From assembly GCF_008831285.2 (NCBI RefSeq), contig NC_045145.1, positions 14,338,040 through 14,402,039 of the forward strand: a stretch of 64,000 bases of DNA. The letters are read 5' to 3'. The DNA is from Nymphaea colorata (lineage: Eukaryota; Streptophyta; Magnoliopsida; Nymphaeales; Nymphaeaceae). The stretch's first letter is position 1. Each line of letters opens with the position of its first letter. The notes beneath the pieces were generated by a model. That model saw nothing but the letters and a program-made list of their open reading frames with translations. It was not told the DNA's origin and searched no databases. The translations under genes were made by a program, and so were the position numbers. Positions 1 through 16,884 of the stretch are shown piece after piece.

Positions 1-537
1 CGCAGTCGGCCAGTAAGGAGGGCACCACCATGTCACCTTCTTTGAATTCCCTCACCCCTTCTCCCACACTCTCCACAATCCTTCACAACAAACAATGCAA
101 CGGTGCCATTAAGTCTTTCAGTTCACGAGTTCAATCATTTTCGAATGCATAAATAAGGTTTGGTGCTTTACCCAACGGCCTCATGGCCGAGAATTCTGGG
201 GAAGACTCCAGCTGGTTCCTGAGAGCAAACAAAACGATTCAGTGGGTCAGAGAAGACGGGTAGAAGGATACTGTTTCTTCTTCCTTTGTTTTGTAAGCAG
301 TTCTATAACAAAAAAAAACATATATCAGAGAAATGGGGAGGGGGTAGGTGAAGATTGTTACAGGGAGAGTCCAGAAGGTGACGTCGCTGTGGCAGAGGGA
401 GGTGCAGATGATCTTGATTCTGACCTCCGATGGCTGCGGGGGCGCTACGTCCACCTCCTCTATCACCAGCGGCTCCCCTCGCTTCCAGCACACGGCCCCT
501 GCATTCAGTTTCAGTAGCTACTGTGTTGATATTGATT

Positions 538-572
<35 letters not shown>

Positions 573-628
573 CAGAGATCCATGTGGTTCACACCTTTGC
601 ATCGGATGGTTTTTCCTTTGGTAGCCAT
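1..628 (-). CDS. Alcohol dehydrogenase-like gene, copy A (5' part only)
   Basis: Zinc-dependent medium-chain dehydrogenase of the plant ADH-like family, which would oxidise or reduce alcohols/aldehydes with NAD in the cytosol. Exons on the minus strand: 628-595, 498-362, 218-172 and 80 to the left edge; all have GT-AG borders and the same lengths as the matching exons in copy C (34, 137, 47 nt). The start [11 protein letters not shown] is shared by all three copies. Visible features are the catalytic cysteine in [10 protein letters not shown] (residue 47), the GHEAVG motif with the second zinc ligand, and the beginning of the structural-zinc loop (VVPSLLADC). No break is seen in this part. 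The remaining exons lie beyond the left edge, so whether the gene is intact cannot be judged. The substrate is unknown; the family includes members with unproven activity. Confidence 0.9.
541..569. repeat. (GA)n microsatellite in intron 1 of ADH copy A
   Basis: An uninterrupted GA run lies between exons 1 and 2 of copy A. Copy B has a shorter, interrupted version at the same place (about 7221-7242), and copy C has only scattered GAGA here, so the repeat length changed after duplication. Confidence 0.9.
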
Positions 629-2065
629 TGTTTCCGAGGGAGGAAGAAGGCAGATGCGAGGATTCGGATAACTGGGGCTTTGCAAAATTAAACTTTCGTC
701 TGAAGCTTTAAATCAAGAGAAATAGACGAAGCTGCTGAGACGAGTAAAGCAAATAAACTGCAGAAAGAATCAACAAGTGCACGGAGTGGCAGGAGCAGAA
801 GAGAACACCACACCAGGTCTTATAACATGGTATCCATTAGTATGGTACGTGATCCAAATTGATATGCAAATAAGCCTTCAGCTGATCCACATTTGGGCAT
901 CTATAGATCTGGGGAGCTTACAACTTGTTAGGAGCCGTTTCAAGCTCCTCGATTCTGTCCACTACCACATTAAAGCCACTGAATTGGCTGCCATAAATAG
1001 AGGGAAGCAACCAATAACCAGAAAATGCCATCTGACCTTTTCATCAATGGCGACAGGCCCTTCAATGAGACGCTTGTCTGTGCAGCTAATTGCGGCAGAT
1101 GGGCATGGGTAGGATTGGACATGTCCGAGCCAAAGGGGTATGTGGCTTAAACAATTAGAGTCCTAACGTGTTGTTTTTCCCATCATTTAATTGACCATGC
1201 AAGTTAGCGACTGTTTCTTACTGAATTTTCCTTTCTTAAATAACAGAAGTGGGTGTATGCATGTGGAAGAATAAAGTGACTGTCGGTTGTTTGTTAATTA
1301 ACATGGTCATGCGTACCTAAAAATACAGTGCTTTATTGGATTGACATAATCCTAGTTGTAAGTAGGCCACACTTGTCCAATATATACAAATTGGATTGGG
1401 AAATCACAATGTAGCAGATTCTAATCAGGGATGTTGAGCAAGTTCAACCAGATCCGATATGGAAGAATCGCTTGACTATGAGTTGTTGCTTAATTAACAA
1501 ACTCATCCTTACCAAAAAATACAGTGCCTTCTTGGATTGGCTTAGTCCTAGTTGCAAGTTAACAACAGTTGTTCAATGTATACTAATTGGATCAGGATAT
1601 CATAACGTGGCAGATTTTAATTAGGGATGTTCAACAAGTCGGCTGGACATGAACTTGCTTGGTTAAGATACTTGAGCAGGGTCAAATATGGATCTTTGAT
1701 CCATATACCAAGACACTATGAAAATCACTTATGCAACTTAGTCTTTCCTTACCCAATTTGTTTCTCTCTCTCTCTCTCACCAATTGATGAGTAGCACAAC
1801 CCGTTGGATTTTGAGGGGTGTATTATAGCCGTGTTCTCAATTCAATTATTGAAGAGTGGTATTTATTGATGAATGTTGAACTTGGTTTAAAGTTTTATTT
1901 AGAGGCCTTATCTTTCGAAACAAGGATAGGGATGACACAGACTCGACACTCGCGGTGTCGCGATCGATGATAGTCAGTAGTTGCCGCCGGTGACATGAGG
2001 GCCATTTTTACTATATGATTAAAGGGTTAATTTTGTCAATTTCATTATAATTTTAATATTTTTTA
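629..2065. promoter_or_regulatory. Upstream region of ADH copy A, related to that of copy C
   Basis: About 630-700 matches the 5' leader regions of copies B and C, sharing the word AACTGGGGCTT. A TTTAAA box at about 706-711 (read on the minus strand) sits where copy C has a better TATA-like word. Segment 777-1112 resembles 14560-14850 upstream of copy C: both carry the words ATCCATTAG, CAACCAATAACCAGAAA-like and TTTTTCATCAATGGCGACA-like in the same order. It is missing upstream of copy B. The open frame at 777-1112 is inside this conserved non-coding block and is not called as a gene. Confidence 0.55.
1280..1650. repeat. Diverged direct duplication of about 180 bp
   Basis: Segments about 1280-1450 and 1470-1650 share the ordered words TTAATTAAC, AAAAATACAGTGC, GGATTG, TCCTAGTTG, AATTGGAT and AGGGATGTT. 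Part of the same unit (a GCCTTCTTcGATTaGGaTAGTC-like stretch followed by TTCGATGTATAC) is found once at about 15009-15080 upstream of ADH copy C. It is therefore an upstream segment that was doubled in copy A. Function unknown. Confidence 0.7.
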
Positions 2066-2603
2066 TGAAAAGTAGTTGTTGAGGAGATCAGGCCGGAAAA
2101 GTTGAGCGCCTGCATGTTGTTTCGGAAGAAACGCTGACGTTGACTGCCCATTCGACAGTTTATATATATATGTATGAGCATTATATCGATGTTGCTAAAG
2201 TCGCCGCTAAATTTCTAAACTGTTTAAAATTAAAAGAAATCCTTACAATCTATACCATTCAGAGAAGACATTCGCGTCCCAACGGTTTAGGCGGTCCGTA
2301 GGTAATTGCAAGTCCGAACGGTTCGAACCGTTGGGATACGAAAGAAATATCGATGATGTACAGCGTCGGGCAAGACGCGATGATTTCCCAACGCTATTTA
2401 ATGTCAACGAGAATTTTCTCGACGGCTGGTCGACCGTCGCAACTCCAGAACCGCCGACGGCCAAAACTTTGCTGTGCCATGGCCAAGTCAGATATAGTCA
2501 TGAATATTCAGTGGTAGTTATGCTATTATAAATTGTTGCTGGTGCTTTCATAGCATTATGTTTTTAGCAATTACTTTTAAATATTTTATCATCTACCAAC
2601 ATT
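2066..2603. repeat. Block shared with the upstream region of ADH copy B
   Basis: This block matches 7345-7900 over its whole length with small indels, from GATCAGGCCGGAAAAGTTGA to ATTTTATCATCTACCAACAT. It is rich in CGTCG and CGACGG words. Its minus-strand open frame (2243-2464) has a counterpart at 7431-7760, but the two differ by indels, so coding is unlikely. No similar block is seen upstream of copy C. It is either part of the A/B segmental duplication or a transposon fragment that was present before A and B separated. Confidence 0.7.
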
Positions 2604-2606
2604 CGG

Positions 2607-2637
<31 letters not shown>

Positions 2638-3327
2638 TTTCTAAATGGTGACTTTAAAATCACCATACAACAAACCAGGGCCATCCATTCAAACAACCCT
2701 TATAATTTAATTTAATTTAGGTTTTTTTTTTTAAGTCTTGCTCCTTTTCCACTACCACCAGCAGCCTGCCGGAACTTCGCCAGATGGAAGAGAAGGCCCG
2801 GTGGCTACTCCGTCTCTTGTTGGAGCCACAGGGCTCCTGCAACAGGAGGGCCGAGCCATCGGGGGTGAAAAAAGAGTTTTGAATAACAAAAATTTAATTT
2901 AAAAGTCTAAATCAACTTATCAGCTTGCTGTATATTAGGCTTACCGAGAAAGTACTGTGGTCATAGTTGTCGACAATGTGATTCATTCTTTTTAAGTCGT
3001 TCAATGGCGGATGTCAGGTCACCCACTCAGACGTGAAGGACGTATGACGTGAAACCGATGACCCTCTGGATTCACTTTCGGAAGAAAGCTAATTGAAAAT
3101 GTCACCTTCATGAGTTCACGGCGTTGAGAATTTGGTGTTGAGAATTTGGCCTTATTACTGCAATAACTTTGATTGATAGATATACTGTAGGCGTCTCTTA
3201 TCCAAGCGATCAAACTTGCCTTATCGTCGAAAAGGAAATTATCTGATCCAACGGAAATGCAAGCGGTCTGTTAATTATTCTTCTTCAATACAACGAGCAT
3301 GTCGCTCATTTTTCAGAGCGAACCCAC
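2604..3327. other. Non-coding DNA between ADH copies A and B
   Basis: Holds a (TA)n run at 2607-2634, a GC-rich patch at about 2755-2870 with a small hairpin (CTCCTG CAA CAGGAG near 2831-2845), and the 3' flank of copy B from about 3240 to 3327, which resembles the 3' flank of copy C. No gene is seen. Confidence 0.6.
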
Positions 3328-3918
3328 CTAATTGATTCGGTTCGTCGGTTTGTCCATCCAAATTATGCATCTCAGACTCTTGCCTTGCGTCAGCAGCTCA
3401 AAAGCTTGGTTGATCTCGTGGAGGCTCACTTCGTGTGTGATGAAATCATCCAATTGAAGTTCCTGCTCGAGCATCGCAGAAGCATTGGTGATGATCGTAA
3501 TTGCAATACCAATTAACTAGGATTTAGCGGACAACTTTACATGTTCAAGAACAAAACCAGATGTATTCTTTTATTTTGATACGTTTTAGATGCGATCATG
3601 CTATTGATTTAACAAGGCAATTACATTAAACTACACAGCTTCTCGTTTAAATGCACTTTCTTGTGATAAAAAGATAAACGTGTCCCTCCATAACATATTT
3701 AAGCGTACTATGAGAGGTTGGATGAGTGTTGTTTGAAGGAAGATACACTATACACACACAAGCGAAATGCGTTAAAAGTATGCAGATCTGTTCTGCAAGT
3801 ATATGAATCAATGTAAGGATCATGTTTTTGATTGAGAATGCGGGATGAGCATTAAATACTATGCGTTCTATCAGTAGAGAACTATATTTTTAAAAAAGGT
3901 TTGCAAAGGTGCGTGTAT

Positions 3919-3940
3919 GAGAGAGAGAGAGAGAGAGAGA
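3919..3940. repeat. (GA)n run at the donor of intron 9, ADH copy B
   Basis: Read on the coding strand, the donor of intron 9 is followed directly by a (CT)n run (GTTCTCTCTC...). The same arrangement is present in copy C at 9974-9999. Confidence 0.85.
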
Positions 3941-5062
3941 ACCTTGCGCTTGTAGAGGCGTGCAAAATTTGGGATGTCAGTCTTGGGCTTGACACCTCCG
4001 AACAATGAGCCAACAACGGTCCGACCTTGCAGCAACTCTCCAGAGCCAATGCAGAAGGGTGCACCGTTCATCTCCACCCCCAATATGACCGTCTTTCCCC
4101 GTCCCTACACGAATCCAATATATATATTCAGCAAAACGTTTGAACCAAAAGTCGCATGAATTCAAAGATGGGGAGGGAGAAGGAGTACCGGACGACTACT
4201 GCTGTAGGCTTCTGACATGAGGGAGGCAAGGCCCACGCACTCGAAGCAATAGTCTGCGCCCCTCCTGTTAACTCCATCACCACCTGCACCATTCTCTTTC
4301 TTTTAACTTTTACAATTTAAACAAGAACATTACATATCCAAATAATGTGGACCCGTAGCAACTTCCTAAATTAGTTTTTGAGTCATGAAAGCAAGTTTAT
4401 CCAAACCTGGCTCAAGGATTTATCACCACACTCTTTTGGATTGATGAAATCCGTAACTCCAAATTTCTTTCCTGCAATTTCATATCCATAATCCAAGTCA
4501 GATCACACCATTTCAAATCCATAATCCAGATGAAATTGACGACTCGAGTCAGATCCAGAATGCACAAGCCGAGCTCGAGCACCCAGTTTCAGGCTGGCTC
4601 GATTGAGATTGTTTTGCTTTTGCAGAGAGTACTTCAGTTAGAGGTTAGTAATGATCAAATCTGAATCCAACCAATGCCCCACTGATCTAGAGGAACCCAA
4701 TAGTGTTCAGCACAATTAATGAGCAAAATTTTATTTTCTCAACACATTTGGACATTGAATTCAGAGATGTAACTGTAATAAAAGAGGCAAAAATTAAAGG
4801 TAAACCCCTCACCGATCTCATGCTTGTCAGGGTTCAAATCCACACCAATTATCTGGGATGCTCCTCTCAGTCGAGCTCCTTCCGCAACCTATACAGCCAA
4901 AAAAAAAAAAAAGAGTTGGCCCCTGTAGTGAAATATTTTAAAATTAAGGCTATTTAATTGCATGAAATATGCGGCTAAATTATCTTCATAAAAGTCAGTT
5001 GCTTTATACTAGAGCTTTTCATTTTACCTTGCAAAATTTAAGGGAACATACAATTGGGGAAA

Positions 5063-5145
<83 letters not shown>

Positions 5146-5146
5146 T
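5063..5146. repeat. Compound (TC)n-(TATC)n-(TG)n microsatellite
   Basis: Three adjoining simple repeats: TC to about 5105, TATC to about 5123, TG to about 5145. It lies in the intron between exons 5 and 6 of ADH copy B and is absent from the matching intron of copy C. Confidence 0.95.
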
Positions 5147-7344
5147 TAAGAAGGATTTAACAATAAAATGGTTCGCATAATCACATTTTTTTTTCTCTGT
5201 TGCTGTTGAATGAATAGCATTGTATTTTTGAAACATACATTCAAAGACTATAGTATTGATCTTCTCGTGAAATGAGGCTGGACACAACGGAGCAAACAAG
5301 ATGTTGGAGAAGAAAAAGTCACTGCTTACCGCTAAGCCAATGGATCCAAGACCAAAATCGCAACTTTGGATCCCTTCTCCACCCCGGCAGCTCTCCAAGC
5401 CGCGCCTACACCTGCCATTATTGACCACAAGAACTTCAGGGGAAGAAAAATGGATCGGGTCGCCGTGGACCGGATCTGCACAGTCAGTTTGTGTTATAGA
5501 AAATTCGTTGCTTTCACGTACAACTTGTGTACATTGAAGAGGCTGGGCCATCGCTAAGAAGTTGATATTTCTAATTAAGGACAAGCGACACCACCAAGCT
5601 TCAATTTTTTTCCTTTTTTTAAAATTTGAGACTTGTTGACCTGCAGTTCAGTAGATAATGTTTATCATATCTTGTTTTATTTATTTATTTATATGAAATT
5701 CATTCCTGGTCCTGCTTCAGGAATCGACAAGCGAACTATTTCTTTAAAACTAAATTAACAAAAAATAAAAATAAAAAATAAAATTAAACAAGACCAGCAT
5801 CGTGGTGTGGTGTAATCTTGAAGAAAACTTTCACCGACCCCTACAATTTCAATTGACCTACAGGTCTGCATACAAATCTACCAATCATTCAAAGGGACAA
5901 GTCGTCCCACTCCTTCTTTCTCCCATGTTTGATAGATCTTTATGGGTGAGGGATGTCAACGAGGTTATTTCAAGCATCACAGCTGCTCTAAGCTGGCATG
6001 CATTGAATATCATGAAACTTTTTGAAACATTTCTGACACTTAATGGTCCCTCTCCCTTACGTACCACAGAGAGTAAGAGACAAGTCGATGAATCTAGTTG
6101 CACCAATCCCACAACATATTAGAAAAGTGCTCCATGCTGCTCTGATTACTCGGATGGTCAGAACTTCATAATATATTTAGTGAAAGTCCAGGACTTCTCG
6201 GTAGAATACTTCTCCGGCAACGGAAATGTTCTTTGCCGAGCAATTTTATTCAAAATTCGTGGTTTTTATCTTGAAAAGAGAATAGTGGCATTGAGTAGCC
6301 GAAAGGTTTCAAAACTATTAGATTTTTTTTTTTTAAAAAAAAAAAAAAGATAAAACAGTAGAAAGATAAGATTAGCCAGTCTGACGACGGCGAACAGGGC
6401 AACGGACGGATGGATATGATTTGTACCAGTGGAAACGCCACAGCCGAGCAGGCAAGCCTTCTCCGGGGGGACGTCCGCCGGATCGACCTTCACGAGATGG
6501 GTGACGTCCAAGACCGTGTACTCTACGAAGCTTGAAACGTTGAGGAAGTGGTGAAGCCGTTGGCCACTAGCGGTCGACAGCCGGCTGCTGCCGTCTCTGG
6601 GCATCCCCGTCCTCAACGGCGAGAAGGGGAAGGTGGCACACATGTTGCTCTTCTCGGACTTGCAATCCACACACTCTTCGCAGTCGGCCAGGAAGGAGGG
6701 CACCACCATGTCTCCTTCTTTGAATTCCCTCACCCCTTCTCCCACACTCTCCACAATCCTTCACAACAAACAATGCAACGGCGCCATTAATTCTTCCAAT
6801 TCACGATTTGAATCATTTTTGGCTGCATAAATAAGGTTTGGTGCTTTACCCAACTGCCTCATGACCGAAAATTGTGGGGAAGAATCCAAATGGTTCCTGA
6901 GAGCAAACAGAACGTTTGAGTGGGTCAGAGAAGAAGGGCAGAAGGATACTGTTTCTTCTTCCATTGTTTTGTAAGCAGTTCTATAACAAAAAAAAAAACA
7001 TATATCAGAGAAATGGGGAAGGGGTAGGTGAAGATTGTTACAGGGAGAGTCCAGAAGGTGACGTCGCTGTGGCAGAGGGAGGTGCAGATGATCTTGATTC
7101 TGACCTCCGATGGCTGAGGGGGCGCTACGTCCACCTCTTCTATCACCAGGGGCTCCCCTCGCTTCCAGCACACGGCCCCTGCATTCAGTTTCAGTAGCTA
7201 CTGTGTTGAGATTGATTCTTGAGAGAGAGAGGGAGAGAGAGATCCATGTAGTTCACACCTTTGCATCGGATGGTTTTTCCTTTGGTAGCCATTGTTTTCG
7301 AGAGAAGGAAGAAGGCGGATGCGAGGATTCCAATAACTGGGGCT

Positions 7345-7900
7345 TTGAAAAGTGGTCGTTTAAGAGATCAGGCCGGAAAAGTTGAGCGCCTGTCTGTTGT
7401 CTCTTGTCTCTGAAGAAACGGTGACGTCGATTACTCATTTGACACTTTATAATTTTTTAATATATATGCATTATATCGATGTTGCCCAATAATTAAAAGT
7501 CCAAAAGCCGCAGCTAAATTTCTAAACTGTTTAAAATTAAAAGAAACCCCTACCACTGAGAAGACATTCGCATCCAAACGTTTTGGGCTGTCCGGATGTA
7601 ATCGCAAGTCCGAACGGTTCGAACCTTTGGGATGCAAAAGCGATCTCGATGGTGTACGGCGTCGGGAAAGACGCCATGATTTCCCAACGCTATGTAGTGT
7701 CAACGATAATTTTCTCGACGGCAGGTCAACCGTCGCAACTCCGGAACCGCCGACGGCCAAAACTTTGCTATGCCATGGCCAGGTCAGATATAGTCATAAA
7801 AGTTCAGTAGTAGCTATGCTATTATAAATTGTTGCTGCTGCTTTCATAGCGTTATGTTTTTAGCAATAACTTTTAAATATTTTATCATCTACCAACATTT
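7345..7900. repeat. Block shared with the upstream region of ADH copy A
   Basis: Second copy of the 2066-2603 block. Here it abuts the 5' leader of copy B directly, whereas in copy A about 1.4 kb lies between. The junction at about 7345 removes the stretch that holds the TATA-like box in copies A and C. Confidence 0.7.
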
Positions 7901-8148
7901 GTTAGTCAGAGACTCAGAGTGGAATTTAATTTGAAAGAAAAGAAAGCCCAATTGTAATTGAGACTACCCACAATCAGATTAAGTTGAAATTGGTAAATGC
8001 AGCATTTAGACCTCTAGTTTTAGGCCATGTCTGTTTAATTTTTTAAAATTTTCAGTTAGCCTGGATAAAAATTTTGAAAAATTATATTTCAGCCCCTATT
8101 GAAATTTTAAAACAACAATTCGGCACCTCCAATGTGGGCCCCTGCTTG

Positions 8149-8320
8149 AGCAATATATCTTTCTCTTCATTGACACTTGAAAAGTCATTCATCCATAGAC
8201 TACTATTTCTTAAAAAACTATTCGTGAAACTTTTAGCAATATATCTTTCTCTTCATTGACACTTGAAAAGTCATTCATCCGTAGACTACTATTTCTTAAA
8301 AAACTATTCGTAAACCTAAA
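8149..8320. repeat. Two-copy tandem repeat, 86-bp period
   Basis: Copy 1 is 8149-8234 and copy 2 is 8235 to about 8320. Both begin AGCAATATATCTTTCTCTTC and run almost identically through TTAAAAAACTATTCGT. Only a few substitutions separate them, which points to a recent duplication. Confidence 0.92.
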
Positions 8321-9281
8321 AGTTTCGGACTAAAAGGCAAGCCCTTCAAGAATCAATCGCTTCGCGGTACCTATATCTAAATCAGCAAATTGCTAAGCAG
8401 ATAGTTATGGGGCAATAATATGTAAACAAAAGTAGTCTATGTAGGCTAGTGTGGGCGATTGTCGATACAAGCCTACATATTTTGTAAATGGCAAAATCTT
8501 ATTCCCTAATTTTGACATTTAAAGTTTAAAAAACAAAAATCAAATGTAAAATATTCTAAATTATTACTTATCAAGCAATAAGCTGAGTCAAATGATTCTT
8601 CAAATAACAAACTGAGAAAGGTTAATTTAGGTCTCACTGTCCAAAATGGTAAAAGAGAAGATATTGATCGATTGAATCCTCATCTTAACAGGATAGCAGT
8701 TTCGAACATTTCATTTGCCCTCACTTTTGGAGTACTCAAAGCTTAATATCTCCATGTTTGAAGTGAAAGTTTCAACTACAGACTCATCTTTACGCCTTTC
8801 ATACAGTGTCCCAATCTTTAAGGTAGATTATTGGTAGAGCTTCTTACTGTTTTCGTTGCTAAACGACGACCCATTAGTGTGAAAAACAATTCTGGCGTGA
8901 ATCTCTTACACATAGTAATGCTAATACAAGATAACCATTGAGCACTTTTTGTTCTTCTTCTTGAATGTTTGGCTTAGGAGCGCATTTGTTTATTACAACA
9001 AGGAAAACAAGATTTAATTAACAATGTGGATCAAATCTATGCCCGTTGAATTTGAACAATCAACTTCAAGTATTGCGGCGCATAGGCTTGTGAATTAGGA
9101 TTGCAAAAAGGAAAACGTTGGTCACCATGCAAACAGACTCACCCTTCCTATCAAATAGCAAATCTAATACAACACCAAATGGAGCTTAGTTGTCTCTTAC
9201 AATATCTCAGTCATCTTTTGGTCTTCTTCTTTAGTATAACGACCGTGTCGCTCGTTTTGGGAGCAAACCCAACAAATTGAT

Positions 9282-13964
<4,683 letters not shown>

Positions 13965-14910
13965 TGTTTGTGGCAGGAGGAAAGAAGAAGGCAGATGTGA
14001 TGGGATTCGGATAACTGGGGCTTCGCAAAATTTGCCGGGCGATCGAAGCTGTAAATATAGAGAAATGCCGTGGTTCTCACTCTGCTGCCGGGAAACCGTT
14101 CTCCCTTTTCTTTGGCAGCTCCAGCTTTAATTTGTGTCCTGACGTCATTGGTCCTCTCGCCTTCTGGTCCTTTTTGTTGCCAATACCTAAACAGGACTTA
14201 GCTTTGCCATATTTTCTATATCCGATTAATGTCAGTCAAGCAAAGATACGTGTGCGCGTGCAAGAGCGAACAATGCGTTTACATTAAAAATTATCATCTG
14301 TTTCAAGATGACAGTATCTATTTGAATTTCTCTTTTAACAGTTGGAACTACAATATCAGAACTTGTAGTTCAGATATACGACCTTGACTAAGATGTCTGC
14401 AAATCTGTGAACCATTGAATGCCATAAGAGACAAAATTACACGTGGTTCATGTTAGATGCTCAGGCAAAAATTTTGGTTTAGATAGAACAGAAATTTCAA
14501 ATCTATCTTCGCCTTAAAAAGTTTATATCCAGGAGCCAACTTAGAAGAACAAAGCAGATGACTACACAAAGAATTTGTACTAATCCGAGAAGTTGTCCAA
14601 ACGACGTGACTGGTATTATAACATCCTATCCATTAGCATGTGATCCAGAGGCAATCGAAATAAACCTCGACCATATTAAGTTTGGGTATCTATATATATC
14701 TATGGAGTGTAGAACTTGTCAGAAGATATCGTTATATGCTTTGCCGTCAACGTCCGTGGTGAATGCCGGAAATCGACCGTCCAACAGCCAATAACCAGAA
14801 ATTGCTAGCTTGCTTTTTCATCAATGGCGACAAGGCATGATAAAGCTGCCGAATTATCAGCTTGACTAGTAGAAGGAGAAGCTTAAGAAATGCATCCTTG
14901 CCCCACCAAT

Positions 14911-14918
14911 AACACACA

Positions 14919-14958
<40 letters not shown>

Positions 14959-15006
14959 AGAAGAAGAAGAAGAAGTAGAAGAAGAAAAAGAAGAAGTAGA
15001 AGAAAA
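14911..15006. repeat. Compound (AC)n-(GA)n-(AAG)n microsatellite
   Basis: Consecutive AC, GA and AAG-rich simple repeats cover nearly 100 bases. They give rise to spurious low-complexity open frames on the minus strand. Confidence 0.95.
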
Positions 15007-16880
15007 AATGCCTTCTTCGATTAGGATAGTCGTAAGAATGTACAAACCTAGTTGAAATTTGACCAGTTGTTCGATGTATACTTGAAAACACCTATCATAA
15101 TCTCAAGAACCAATACTTGTAAGTGTCTTCCTGCAATTTTTTAGTACCCTGCCGAAAGCAATCTTTATTCAGTTAAGGAGATTCTAGTTAATTGGGGCCT
15201 TCAACGGGCCAAACAGAGGGCTCAACTCAACGGAGCTGGACGGTCTTGTTGCAATATATGAAAAATTGCAACTCAAATTCAACCTTTTGCTACAGTGGAA
15301 GCGCCCGCCATTATAGAACTTGTGTGAAGTCTTGTGGACTTGCTTATTTTCTCCGCATGACTTCACCTCAAGGAACGGAGTCCTGCTCCGACTTTTCATT
15401 CAAACCAACAACATGTAGACTGATGGGACTGACTTGGATGTGGATCCCTTGGCTCGATCTACTAGCTTCAAATAAAATTAGATAAAAACATTCGGGTTGG
15501 ATTATAGAATCGTACAAAGCTGTCTCATAAGATCTTACCATTATAGTTGGCACGAGTTGACTCTTGACCCTATCAAATTAAATATTAAAAAGGACTATGA
15601 CATGCAATCAAGTTAGCTTGAGTCCTAACCCACGACGCGGTAAAAAAAGGATCCCGATCTGACTCAAGCAATCCCCGAATCGAATTATTGGGTTTGCCAA
15701 CTATGGTTACCGGTTTTCGGTTTAGTCTGCAGCGATCAATTGTGATGTAAAAGTTGAAGGACCTGGATTGGCTAAATTTGTACAAGATTGGAAACTATGG
15801 ATGCCAATGTTCAATTTTCACCCATCGTGTGCTGTTGGGATCATAGTTTGCATAAATATACGAACTACAGGGTACCTTTTTCAATAAAGTGTGTATGTTT
15901 TGCTTTTAAACATTTCAGCTTTTGGGGGCCCAAGGCACAACCAGCACAACACATAATATATATATATATATATAATCATCAAGGGGTTGTTTAGTAGTAA
16001 AAACAATTTGTTCTACCAAAAAGAATTAAAGCAAATTTGTAAACTACTACTTTAAGGTATTTTGAGAATACGTTTTGAGAATAATTCGTGACATAATAAG
16101 AGATTGGTGTCATTTATCAATAATAAAAAATTGTTACTATTGTTCTCAGAATTGATGTAGATTCATGAAACACTTTATAATAATGTAGTTTTAGGTTGTT
16201 TTAATATTTTAAATATACCTATTCTGCCCCTATATTGTTTTAATATTTGGTTTGGATAAATAGTCCCTAAAGTTAGGGCCCCTTAAATAATTTACTCCTT
16301 CAATAACAGGTATACTATAGATCATGTGCTTGCGCTATTTATATATTCAAACAACTACAACCTACTTGAGAAAAAAAACAAGTTGAGTAAATGGCCGATA
16401 TTACCTAATCTACTGTCAATTTACTTTTGCTAAGTGGTCAATTAATACTAACGCGTTAGACTTGTTTAGATTCTGGTTCTTGGTTTATCAGCTATTCTTC
16501 GTATTCATCTCTCCCGTTTTGAACTATTTACGAGCATCCTCTGCAAAAGATGAACATGTGTTTGGTGATGGAATAAATATTCTTTTTAGAGCCAGTTGGT
16601 GGAAAGGAATTCGTTTCGGGCCTAATTTTTCGTATCCGATCCGTTGAGAAGCTACAGTCTTTCTTCCACCTTGTTCAACCATCCGACAACTCCTTCCCCC
16701 TCGAATCCCTTCTGTCGCCAACCGCACCTAACCACGGTTACGCCGAAAAGGACTCTGGTTAAGCAAAATGACGATAACAAACAAATAAAATAAATAAAAA
16801 CAACAGAAAAGACCACTGTGGAGAAGACGACCCTCCCTCCCTGCGTCTTCATCGTCCTTCTCCTTCCTCCTTACCACTTC

Positions 16881-16884
<4 letters not shown>

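Larger units (their letters stand above)
3328..7292 (-). pseudogene. Alcohol dehydrogenase-like pseudogene, copy B
   Basis: All ten exons of the ADH-like plan are present on the minus strand: 7292-7259, 7178-7042, 6896-6850, 6758-6427, 5411-5330, 4888-4813, 4471-4407, 4283-4189, 4104-3943 and 3462-3328. Splice borders are intact. Compared with copy C, exon 5 is 82 instead of 83 nt (one T missing in the codons for the GLGSIG cofactor loop, about 5351-5358), and exon 8 is 95 instead of 96 nt (one base missing in a C run, 4259-4262). Each shifts the frame, and they do not compensate. The stop after DKPTN is lost, so the last exon would read three codons further. About 1.4 kb of upstream DNA present at copy A is absent. 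Zinc ligands in exons 2-4 remain. The reading is a recently broken host gene; a short product from exons 1-5 cannot be ruled out. Confidence 0.88.
7293..9281. other. Non-coding DNA between ADH copies B and C
   Basis: 7293-7344 is the 5' leader region of copy B. 7345-7900 is the block shared with 2066-2603. About 7990-8145 is a C/T- and AT-rich stretch with phrases common in dispersed plant repeats (AATTCGGCACCTCC). A tandem repeat follows at 8149-8320. From about 8320 to 9200 I see nothing with coding character. The last 80 bases are the 3' flank of copy C. Confidence 0.6.

Noticed and set aside
2243-2464. Minus-strand frame MAVGGSGVATVD... with a counterpart at 7431-7760, as a possible gene family
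   Set aside because: The two copies differ by indels that change the frame, and they sit in a duplicated upstream block; no domain is recognised.
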